Below are positions 31,780 through 38,668 of a DNA stretch of 44,989 nucleotides, one piece after another. The notes under the pieces are model-generated. The model was not told the origin of the DNA. It did not search any database and was given only the letters and a program-made list of their open reading frames with translations. Source of the stretch: an uncultured Clostridia bacterium (GTDB lineage: Bacteria; Bacillota; Clostridia; Christensenellales; UBA1242); the NCBI GenBank assembly GCA_948434855.1, contig CAOJFR010000007.1, positions 1-44,989 on the forward strand. Direction: 5' to 3'. The position numbers and the translations under genes were made by a program. Position 1 is the stretch's first letter. Each line of letters opens with the position of its first letter.

Positions 31780-32632
31780 TTTTTGTAAAGTATTTGCTAA
31801 TTTTTTTTGGATTTATTCCTAATATCTTCTCTATCTTTGAGCGATTTGCCATTACGGTTTCATATCCAATTTGAATCATCTGTTCAACGCCTTCAAGTTT
31901 TAATGGTGAAAATGACTCTAAGGCTGGCTCAAAAATAAGATCTGCCATTGACATTGTATAATCAACCTTGGCCTGCATCATTATTCCTATTGTAGAAGAC
32001 AACACGCTTATTGTTGAAAGTGAGCTTGTGCCTGTGCCCCTTAAATGATTAACATCCACTGCAAAAATTACATTTGCACCCATGTTTTTTACTACGTCAA
32101 CCGGAACATTGTTGCGAAGACCACCATCAACCAAGTGCATATTTTCATATTCAACAGGAGTGAGTATTCCCGGAACAGCACAGCTTGCTGAAACGACTTT
32201 TGCAACATTTCCATAATCAAAGTCTATTTCCTTGCCTGTTTTAAGGTCGGTGCAAACTGCACAAAACGGTATTTTCATTTCTGAAAAAACTGTTATGTCT
32301 CCAAAAACACTATTAATTAAATCTTCTAGTCTTTCTGTTTTTGCAGGCTTTATAAATGGTATCATACTTTTAATTACATCACTTTTTTTTAAGCCCTTTG
32401 CAAGCTCCTCTATTCGGCTGATTGGTATGCCATAGCTATATAATGAGCCAACAATACTTCCAGCACTGGTGCCTGCAATATAATCAAACCTTACGCCAAG
32501 CTCATCAAATGCCTTGAGCACACCAATATGCCCAATGCCTCTGGCTCCGCCACCACCAAGTGCTAAACCAATTTTTACCTTTGGATTAATTTGAATTTTA
32601 TCTTCACTATTTTTTCTAAAGAATTTAAACAT
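31769..32632 (-). CDS. Patatin-like phospholipase (RssA/YchK group)
   Basis: 287 aa. Ser-Asp dyad lipase fold: oxyanion motif GLALGGGGARG, nucleophile GTSAGS, and the dyad Asp in LVDGGLRNNVP. No signal peptide, so cytosolic or membrane-associated. The substrate is presumably a phospholipid but unproven. It is first gene of a two-gene unit with the membrane metallo-hydrolase. A TGATATAAT extended -10 at 32659-32651 lies 18 bases before the start. Confidence 0.92.
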   Translation of the reverse strand: MFKFFRKNSEDKIQINPKVKIGLALGGGGARGIGHIGVLKAFDELGVRFDYIAGTSAGSIVGSLYSYGIPISRIEELAKGLKKSDVIKSMIPFIKPAKTERLEDLINSVFGDITVFSEMKIPFCAVCTDLKTGKEIDFDYGNVAKVVSASCAVPGILTPVEYENMHLVDGGLRNNVPVDVVKNMGANVIFAVDVNHLRGTGTSSLSTISVLSSTIGIMMQAKVDYTMSMADLIFEPALESFSPLKLEGVEQMIQIGYETVMANRSKIEKILGINPKKISKYFTKNEN

Positions 32633-32682
32633 AATTTCCTTACCTATTATATTATATCACAAATTTTGTTTTATAGTAAAAT

Positions 32683-32713
32683 AAAAACTCAAAGCATTTT
32701 GCTTTGAGTTTTT
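32683..32713 (-). terminator. Terminator of the 308-aa gene
   Basis: 14-bp perfect stem (32700-32713 with 32683-32696), 3-nt loop, A/T runs on both sides. Confidence 0.85.
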
Positions 32714-32724
32714 AAATTTTAATC

Positions 32725-33651
32725 TTATTTGTCTTCTGCACCATCAGTTAGTGACTTAATTAGTGCTTCAAGCTCTGCAATCTCTTCATCATATCTTGCA
32801 ATTTCTTGTGTTAAATATTTTGCAACTGATTTGTTTTGAGAATGTTTTGCTTTGTTGCTTTCAATATATTCTTCTGCATCTTGAATGCTTGCCTTAAGTT
32901 CTGCAATGTGTGCTGTAAGCTCTTCTTGTTTAACCTTTTTGTCTTCATCAACATTTTTGATGTCTGTTACAGAATACATTAATAAATTAAGATTTGTGAG
33001 TTCTCCTGCTCTTCTATCTAGCATTCTTTGGTTTCTATCTTTTCTTCTAATTGTTCTATCATATTTTAAGATAGCTTTATCTCTCTTCTCTAAATCTCTT
33101 TTTAATTTATTTCTGCTCTTTTTAACTTTTTCTAATCTTGTTTCATAGTCAATTAATGTTCCAGGAATGATTGGACCATGTCCTGCAAGCTCTTCGGAAT
33201 CATCTGTTGCAAGCTCTACAACAACATCTTCTGAAACTTCTTCCTGTTCTGTTTCTTCAACTACTTCCTCTTGAACTTCTTCCTTAACTTCTTCTTGAAC
33301 TGGCTCTTCAGCTTTTGCATCTTCAAGACTAAGCTCTATTATTTCTTCAGGCACGATTGCTTCTTCTACAATCTCTTCCTTGGCTGGCTCTTCTTTCTTT
33401 TCTTCAACCTCGCCTTCTGTAAGCTTGTCTAGTTCTGCAAGCATATCGCTTACGCTTTCTGTTTTTTCATCTTCTTTTGAGTTTTCATTAATGGTTATTT
33501 CAAATACATTTTTAACCTCTTTAACTGAATCCTCTGGTTGCTCTTTTGATGCTCTTGAAATTTCAACGATAAATGCAATCATGAAACCAATTGATAAAAC
33601 TCCTAAAACACCAATAAACGAAATTAATACAATTTGTGCTGCTGTTAACAT
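32725..33651 (-). CDS. Membrane-anchored acidic coiled-coil protein, unknown
   Basis: 308 aa. One N-terminal membrane helix (IVLISFIGVLGVLSIGFMIA), then a very acidic stretch ~45-160 rich in Glu, Val and Pro (EEPVQEEVKEEVQEEV and similar), a short neutral block GHGPIIPGTLIDYETRL, then a basic/acidic coiled coil ~170-305 (KKSRNKLKRDLEKRDKAILK). No known catalytic domain. GGGGGAT ribosome site. It could be a structural or division-associated protein (inference only). Confidence 0.7.
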   Translation of the reverse strand: MLTAAQIVLISFIGVLGVLSIGFMIAFIVEISRASKEQPEDSVKEVKNVFEITINENSKEDEKTESVSDMLAELDKLTEGEVEEKKEEPAKEEIVEEAIVPEEIIELSLEDAKAEEPVQEEVKEEVQEEVVEETEQEEVSEDVVVELATDDSEELAGHGPIIPGTLIDYETRLEKVKKSRNKLKRDLEKRDKAILKYDRTIRRKDRNQRMLDRRAGELTNLNLLMYSVTDIKNVDEDKKVKQEELTAHIAELKASIQDAEEYIESNKAKHSQNKSVAKYLTQEIARYDEEIAELEALIKSLTDGAEDK

Positions 33652-33939
33652 TTACACATCCCCCTTTTGTTTTTTGCAGTTTTTAAATGTATAAAATTTA
33701 ACAATTTTGTTAATATTTTTACATTTTTAAATGCAAATTTTATTTACATGGTTATATTAACATAAAAGTATTTGTTTGTCAATAGCATTTCTTAAAATTT
33801 TTTGAAAAATTATGGCGAACCAAGCAAACACATATAAAGCCTTTTAAGTTATTAGTAGATAACTTTAATGTTTTAAACTTATAACTAATAAAAAGTTATT
33901 ATTGTAAGCCTATTATTTTTATATGCAATTAGGAATCAT
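33652..33939. other. Gene-free region with a heptamer array
   Basis: No ORF with a credible start. It contains TTAACAA/TTGTTAA as an inverted repeat near 33699-33714, before the 308-aa gene. Between 33846 and 33899 lie AAGTTAT, ATAACTT, ATAACT and AAGTTAT, in alternating orientation. These could be half-sites of an operator for the downstream yjjG-pnuC unit. No RNA gene was recognised. Confidence 0.4.
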
Positions 33940-33968
33940 TTGACAACTATTTTTCTGTTAAATATAAT
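33940..33968 (+). promoter_or_regulatory. Promoter of the YjjG-type/pnuC unit
   Basis: Perfect TTGACA (33940-33945) and TATAAT (33963-33968) with a 17-bp spacer. The ATG at 33975 is exactly at the expected transcription start. Confidence 0.75.
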
Positions 33969-33974
33969 ATGTTT

Positions 33975-34682
33975 ATGAATAATAATATATGTAAAAATAA
34001 ATATGAATATTTGTTTTTTGATTTAGATGGAACCCTTCTTGATTTTGATAAAGACCATGAGAAAGCCTTTAATTTAGCTGCAAAAAAATTAAACATCAAA
34101 ATAAATGGTGCTTATAAAATTTATGATAAGATTAATTCTATGCTGTGGAACAAACATGCACTTGGTGAGATAGAAATAAAAGAACTCAAATTAAAAAGAT
34201 TTCAAATGTTTTTTGAAGAAATTAATTGTGAATCTGACCCAGCACAATTTAAAAGTCTTATGACTAGTGAAATGAAAAACACAGGATTCCCCATTAAAGA
34301 TGCAAAACATGTTTTGAAAAAGCTATGTAAAAAATATAAAATTTATGCTATAACTAATGGCATAGAAGAGGAACAAAATCATAGACTGAAAAACGCTAAA
34401 ATTGATTGCTATTTTTCTGATGTATTTATATCTCAAACGCTTGGGGTTGATAAGCCCCAAAAAGAATTTTTTGACAAAGTTTTAAATGCCATTAATTTAA
34501 GCTCAACTGAAAATATCTTAATAATTGGTGACAGCTTAAAGTCAGACATTTTGGGCGGAATAAATTCAGGAATTGACACATGCTGGTTTAACCTGAAAAA
34601 TGAAAGAAATGACAGTGATATCAAACCAACATATGAGGTTGGATGCTTAAAAGAAGTTTTAAAGTTATTGGGAGAAAAATAG
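33975..34682 (+). CDS. yjjG: HAD phosphatase, YjjG-type pyrimidine nucleotidase
   Basis: 235 aa. HAD motif I FFDLDGTLLDF, motif II YAITNG, motif III lysine in GVDKPQKEFF, motif IV IIGDSLKSDILGG. The cap pattern (HEKAFNLAAKKLNI, MLWNKHALGEI) is that of YjjG-family noncanonical pyrimidine nucleotidases, which cleave nucleoside 5'-monophosphates. Start at ATG 33975. An in-frame ATG two codons upstream touches the -10 box and cannot be in the mRNA. No Shine-Dalgarno, so leaderless. Directly followed by pnuC (TAGATG), which links it to nucleoside/NAD precursor salvage. Confidence 0.9.
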   Translation: MNNNICKNKYEYLFFDLDGTLLDFDKDHEKAFNLAAKKLNIKINGAYKIYDKINSMLWNKHALGEIEIKELKLKRFQMFFEEINCESDPAQFKSLMTSEMKNTGFPIKDAKHVLKKLCKKYKIYAITNGIEEEQNHRLKNAKIDCYFSDVFISQTLGVDKPQKEFFDKVLNAINLSSTENILIIGDSLKSDILGGINSGIDTCWFNLKNERNDSDIKPTYEVGCLKEVLKLLGEK

Positions 34683-35459
34683 ATGAAGTTAAATAAAAAT
34701 TTTTTTAAAGAAAACTGGTATTATATTATTATTTCTATAGTTGGATTAGCTGTTATTTTAACAAACAGAATTCTAACTGGCTTTAACGAAATTATGGTAT
34801 TGTCTGATGTTGCATCTATTTTTGCTATTGCCTATATAATTTTTAATGCAAAAAACAGCGTTTGGGGTTTGCTATTTAACTTAATTTCAACCGCATTTGT
34901 TGCTGTTACCTCTTTCTACCAACACATTTGGCTAAATGGTTTTATTTGTGTTTTTATAAATATTCCTATGTTTATATTAGGAATAATTAATTGGAAAAAG
35001 AAACTTGCTAAACAAAGCAGCAAAATTAGAATAAACAAGCTCTCTAAAAGAAATCTTACTTTTGTATTTTTAGGCTATGCTGCAGTTTCTGTTGCGTTTT
35101 TATTTATCTTAAAAGCACTCAATGGCAACCTATTTTATTTAGATGCAATTTATTCTGCAGGTTCAGTCATTGGTGTAATTCTCTGTTCTTATGCCTTTAT
35201 TGATCAATTTTATATTTTTTATGTTGCAGATGTTGCGGGCATTGCCATGTATACAATTTTATGCACACAAAATATTAACAACTTACCGCTACTATTTATG
35301 AATGTTATGTTTTTATTCGGAACCCTAATTGGAAACATTAATTGGATTAGATTGCAAAAAAAGGACAGAGGCGTTAAAGAAAAATATGTTGCTGATATTC
35401 CTAAAAATGAAACTAATAATCAAAGTGATGAAGAAGACCAAAACTCTAGCGTGCTTTAA
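34683..35459 (+). CDS. pnuC: PnuC-family nicotinamide riboside/mononucleotide transporter
   Basis: 258 aa, six or seven hydrophobic segments. Family signature regions: SDVASIFAIAYIIFNAKNSV with WGLLFNL, FYQHIWLNGFICVFINIPMF, NLFYLDAIYSAGSVIGVILC and FYVADVAGIAMYTIL. PnuC proteins are facilitators for vitamin B3-type ribosides. The specific substrate (NR, thiamine or riboflavin) is not determinable by eye. The C-terminus is a hydrophilic acidic tail. Starts on the base after the phosphatase stop, so it is translationally coupled and probably functionally linked (dephosphorylation and uptake). Confidence 0.9.
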   Translation: MKLNKNFFKENWYYIIISIVGLAVILTNRILTGFNEIMVLSDVASIFAIAYIIFNAKNSVWGLLFNLISTAFVAVTSFYQHIWLNGFICVFINIPMFILGIINWKKKLAKQSSKIRINKLSKRNLTFVFLGYAAVSVAFLFILKALNGNLFYLDAIYSAGSVIGVILCSYAFIDQFYIFYVADVAGIAMYTILCTQNINNLPLLFMNVMFLFGTLIGNINWIRLQKKDRGVKEKYVADIPKNETNNQSDEEDQNSSVL

Positions 35460-35474
35460 CATATTTTAGTTAAA

Positions 35475-35567
35475 TATTTAAAGCGAAACATTATTTCTTT
35501 AAATATATTTTACAAAAAAATCTAGATAGAAGCGTTGCAACCCACACATAACTATCTAGATTTTTTT
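35475..35567. terminator. Bidirectional terminator between pnuC and metK, large loop
   Basis: 16-bp perfect stem (35514-35529 with 35552-35567) with A/T runs and an unusually long 22-nt loop. A second hairpin (35475-35483 with 35497-35505) precedes it. Confidence 0.75.
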
Positions 35568-35596
35568 ATATAAATTAATTAAATTTTAATTTTTAC

Positions 35597-36688
35597 TTAA
35601 ATTATTTTTTCCCAAGGGAAAACATCCCTTCCAAAATGACCAAAACAAGCTGTTTGCTTAAAAATTGGATTAAGCAGCCCTAGTTCGTTAATCATGTTGC
35701 TGATTTTAAAACTGAAGTTTTTGCGAATAAAGTCCATAATTTCCTGCTCAGTAACTTTGTTGGTTCCAAAGGTGTCAACTGCTATGCTAATTGGTTCTGC
35801 CAAGCCAATCGCAAAGCCAACTTGAATTTCACACCTTTCAGCAAGCCCATGTGCAACAATATTTTTTGCAACATATCTTGCATAATATGCTCCACTTCTG
35901 TCTACCTTTGTTGCATTTTTTGAACTGAAGCATCCACCACCAACTCTGCCAATTCCACCATAAGTATCTACAATAATTTTTCTGCCAACACAGCCACTAT
36001 CTCCAAAACTTCCCCAAACTGTAAACTTTCCACTTGTGTTTATGAGAATCTTTATATTTCCCTTATCATAATTTGAATATTCTGCAAGCACCTTATCAAT
36101 AACTTCTGACTTTATAGTTTTGCTTATTTCCTCATTAGACAACTCTTCACTATGCGAAACACTTATTAGTATCATTTCTATTGCTTGAGGCTTGCCATCT
36201 TCATAACTAACTGAAACTTCACTTTTTGCATCAGAAAAATAAAATTTTGATGTTCTTCTAAACTCGTCATAAACTTTCATCAATTTATGCGCAACAATAA
36301 TTGGAAGCGGCATATATTCTTTTGTTTCATTTGTTGCATAGCCATATACAATTCCTTGGTCATTTGCACAAAGTTCCGCTTCTCCTTTAACAACAGCTTG
36401 GTTAATGTCTGGGCTTTGAATTGAAATTTCCTTAATAATCTCAAATTCTTCTGCATTATAGCCTACATCAGCCAAAACTTCTTTTGCTATCTTTTCATAG
36501 TTGATTTTTGCCGTTGTTGTTGCTTCACCATAAATAAATAGCTTGTTGTTTTTTATTGCACATTCAACAGCCATTTGCGCATTTTTATCTTGACTTAAAG
36601 CCTCATCTAAAAATGCATCTGCTATTGTGTCGCACGTTTTGTCTGGATGACCGATATTTACTGACTCACTTGTTATTATTGTTTTCAT
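35597..36688 (-). CDS. metK: S-adenosylmethionine synthetase, short divergent form
   Basis: 363 aa (usual 380-400). Makes SAM from methionine and ATP. Clear family features: ITSESVNIGHPDKTCDTIAD, NDQGIVYGYA, KVDRSGAYYARYVAKNI, and a C-terminal FGHFGR. Some normally invariant positions differ: GAGDQG reads CANDQG, and RHGGGAFSGKD reads RVGGGCFSSKN. Under a SAM-I riboswitch, which agrees with the assignment. Start ATG 36688 with GAGGG. A diverged but probably functional MetK. No second metK is visible here. Confidence 0.93.
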   Translation of the reverse strand: MKTIITSESVNIGHPDKTCDTIADAFLDEALSQDKNAQMAVECAIKNNKLFIYGEATTTAKINYEKIAKEVLADVGYNAEEFEIIKEISIQSPDINQAVVKGEAELCANDQGIVYGYATNETKEYMPLPIIVAHKLMKVYDEFRRTSKFYFSDAKSEVSVSYEDGKPQAIEMILISVSHSEELSNEEISKTIKSEVIDKVLAEYSNYDKGNIKILINTSGKFTVWGSFGDSGCVGRKIIVDTYGGIGRVGGGCFSSKNATKVDRSGAYYARYVAKNIVAHGLAERCEIQVGFAIGLAEPISIAVDTFGTNKVTEQEIMDFIRKNFSFKISNMINELGLLNPIFKQTACFGHFGRDVFPWEKII

Positions 36689-36727
36689 TTTTTCCCTCGT
36701 AATAAATTATTTCCATAAATTTCAAAT

Positions 36728-36853
36728 AAAAAAGCCCCAAATAATGGGACTTTATATTTCACTATAATCCCATAGCTTTCAGCCATTAGCACCTTGCTTT
36801 TTGCAGGTTGCTGTGTGGTCAACAGGGCTGTCCCTCGCACACTCTTTATGGAT
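36728..36853 (-). promoter_or_regulatory. SAM-I (S-box) riboswitch with terminator, upstream of metK
   Basis: On the minus strand the conserved core is visible: GAGGGACAGCCC, then GCAACC, then AAGGTGCTAA. P1 closes as CCATA (36851-36847) with TATGG (36774-36770). The 3' strand ATGGGA (36773-36768) can instead pair with TCCCAT (36749-36744), which is the 5' arm of a terminator (AAAGTCCC 36753-36746 with GGGGCTTT 36738-36731, then U-run). SAM binding should therefore favour termination. Assigned from the consensus by eye. Confidence 0.9.
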
Positions 36854-36859
36854 ATCATC

Positions 36860-36887
36860 ATTATATCACTATAGCGAAAAATGTCAA
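36860..36887 (-). promoter_or_regulatory. metK promoter
   Basis: TTGACA (36887-36882), 16 bp, TATAAT (36865-36860), with an extended TGA before the -10. It puts the mRNA 5' end at the first base pairs of riboswitch P1. Confidence 0.75.
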
Positions 36888-36943
36888 TTATTTTTATTAA
36901 TTTTATAACTGCAATTAATTTTATATTAAAAATAGCGAAAAAT

Positions 36944-36971
36944 AAAAATATAGCGTTACCGCTATATTTTT
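36944..36971 (-). terminator. Terminator of the 202-aa gene
   Basis: 12-bp perfect stem (36960-36971 with 36944-36955), TTAC-type loop, U-rich tail on the minus strand. Confidence 0.8.
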
Positions 36972-36976
36972 TAAAA

Positions 36977-37585
36977 TTAATAACTTAATGGCTCTGAACC
37001 AACTAATTCTGAACCTTCATTTAAATAGGTTCTTTGATATTTTGAAGTTAAGGCATATAACTCATTCTCTGAAAATAAGCTTTCAATATAATCCTCATCA
37101 ACCGATGCAAATTCTTTCACCTTTTCCATCTTATATGCCTTAAACATTAAATATAGCAATAAACGGTTTTCTTCAACAAAAGATAAAATTTCTTGAGTTT
37201 GAATGTCGTTAAGCGTTGCTTCTTTTTGATGCTCTTTAGCTGTTGATACAATGCCTTCATTTAAACTTGTTTTAAGGTCAATGCCCAAGCTTCTTGTTCC
37301 GCTTATTTTTTCATAGCCATCTGCTCTCCAAATATGGAAGTGTGCTGGTGCATTTTTGTGATTATCTAACTCAACCAAATATTCATCATATCTAATGGCT
37401 TTTTGTGTTAATTTTTGATAATTGCTATTGTTAGCCATTGTGTCCGTCTTTGGTCTTTCAAGTGAAACTTTGAAATATAAACTGCCATAATCTGGTTTGT
37501 TTTTATTCTTTTTATCCTTTTTATATGGAATTGTAAATGCTCCACAAACATTTCTATGATTTTTAAATTTTCTGAATCTTTTCAT
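36977..37585 (-). CDS. Unknown 202-aa protein
   Basis: Not recognised. Basic N-terminus (MKRFRKFKNHRNVCG), then beta-type DYGSLYFKVSLERP, then IRYDEYLVELDNHKNAPAHF with HIWRADG, and an acidic helical C-terminal half. The ELDNHKNAPAHFH block with several His could be a metal or active site, but I know no family for it. No signal peptide or membrane segment. GGGGAG ribosome site at ideal distance. Single gene with its own promoter, which overlaps the xth terminator, and its own terminator. Genus-specific or accessory gene likely. Confidence 0.65.
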   Translation of the reverse strand: MKRFRKFKNHRNVCGAFTIPYKKDKKNKNKPDYGSLYFKVSLERPKTDTMANNSNYQKLTQKAIRYDEYLVELDNHKNAPAHFHIWRADGYEKISGTRSLGIDLKTSLNEGIVSTAKEHQKEATLNDIQTQEILSFVEENRLLLYLMFKAYKMEKVKEFASVDEDYIESLFSENELYALTSKYQRTYLNEGSELVGSEPLSY

Positions 37586-37608
37586 AATTTTCTCCCCTTA
37601 TTAATGAC

Positions 37609-37642
37609 ATTGTAACACAAAAAAAACAGTCTTTCAAGACTG
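37609..37642 (-). promoter_or_regulatory. Overlapping xth terminator and promoter of the 202-aa gene
   Basis: Terminator stem 7 bp (37636-37642 with 37627-37633) followed by U-run. Within it, TTGAAA (37637-37632), 17 bp, TACAAT (37614-37609) forms a promoter for the next gene. Confidence 0.65.
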
Positions 37643-37665
37643 ATTTTAAAATTTATTAATAAAAT

Positions 37666-38415
37666 TTATATATTTATTTCCAGCTTAACTGGTGCATGAT
37701 CGCTTCCCAGCACATCCGTATAAATGTCTGCATCTATAACTTTATCTTTTATATCTTCTGAGACTAAAAAATAGTCAATTCGCCAACCAGAATTGTTTGC
37801 CCTTGCATTAAAACGATAACTCCACCAAGAATATAAAACCTTATCTGGATATTTTAGTCTAAAAGTATCAATCATTCCTGATGCAAGTAGCTCATTAAAT
37901 TTGCCTCTCTCTTCTTTTGTGAAACCAGCATTTTTTGTGTTACTCTTTGGATTTTTTAAGTCTATTTCATTGTGTGCTACATTGAGGTCTCCAGTATAAA
38001 TTACTGGCTTTTTTGTTTTAAGCTTAGACAAATATTCACGAACATCATCTTCATAAACCATGCGATAGCTTAATCTTTTTAATTCTTCTTGAGAATTTGG
38101 AACATAGGCACAAACAAAATAAAAATTGTCATATTCAAGCGTAATAACCCTGCCTTCATCATTATATTTTCCATCAATGCCATATGTTACGCTAAGCGGC
38201 TCTTGTTTTGCATAAACAAGTGTTCCTGCATAACCCTTTTTCTGAGCACTACTCATAAATTTATAATAGCCTGCCTTATCTAAATCCGCCTGACCCTCTT
38301 GCATCTTTGTTTCTTGAATGCAAAATATATCTGCTGCTTCTCTCTCAAAAAATTCATTAAATCCCTTATTTATGCAGGCTCTTATTCCATTTACATTCCA
38401 ACTTATAAGTTTCAT
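37666..38415 (-). CDS. xth: Exodeoxyribonuclease III
   Basis: 249 aa. AP endonuclease and 3'-5' exonuclease of the exo/endo/phosphatase fold. Motifs: LISWNVNGIRACINKGF, IFCIQETKMQ with the metal-binding Glu, TGDLNVAHNEIDLKNPKSN, WRIDYFLVSEDI, and LGSDHAPVKLEI with the catalytic Asp-His. Start ATG 38415 with GAGGAT. Its own TATAAT with extended TGC (38436 region). Acts with ung (20.5 kb) in base-excision repair, but the genes are not linked. Confidence 0.96.
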   Translation of the reverse strand: MKLISWNVNGIRACINKGFNEFFEREAADIFCIQETKMQEGQADLDKAGYYKFMSSAQKKGYAGTLVYAKQEPLSVTYGIDGKYNDEGRVITLEYDNFYFVCAYVPNSQEELKRLSYRMVYEDDVREYLSKLKTKKPVIYTGDLNVAHNEIDLKNPKSNTKNAGFTKEERGKFNELLASGMIDTFRLKYPDKVLYSWWSYRFNARANNSGWRIDYFLVSEDIKDKVIDADIYTDVLGSDHAPVKLEINI

Positions 38416-38524
38416 CGTAAGTTATCCTCATTTCTTTATGCAATTATTATAGCAAATCTCACTTAAATTTCATAATAAATTTTGAGCTTATTAAAATTTT
38501 GGAAAATCTTTACTATTTTTAATA

Positions 38525-38591
38525 AAAACAGCTGTTTTATAAGCCTTTATGTTCATGCTTATTTGACAAAATGGCAATTTTATAATATAAT
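38525..38591 (+). promoter_or_regulatory. glgB promoter and upstream palindrome
   Basis: Perfect TTGACA (38563-38568) and TATAAT (38586-38591) with 17 bp. A perfect 14-bp palindrome, AAAACAGCTGTTTT, lies 24 bases upstream (38525-38538), a possible operator. Confidence 0.65.
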
Positions 38592-38596
38592 AAACC

Positions 38597-38668
38597 ATGT
38601 ATAATAGCAAAAAGGAGCGAATTTTCATTCACTATTATGAATACAACAGAGCGATTGTCCGCTATTAA
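38597..38668 (+). CDS. Possible leaderless leader ORF over the glgB start
   Basis: 23 codons (starts MYNSKKERIF, ends RAIVRY), beginning five bases after the -10 box and overlapping the glgB start in another frame. No Shine-Dalgarno. Evidence for translation is only positional. Confidence 0.3.
   Translation: MYNSKKERIFIHYYEYNRAIVRY

Noticed and set aside
35514..35567. Large-loop hairpin as a small RNA
   Set aside because: The position between two convergent genes, with A/T runs on both sides, is sufficiently explained by a bidirectional terminator.
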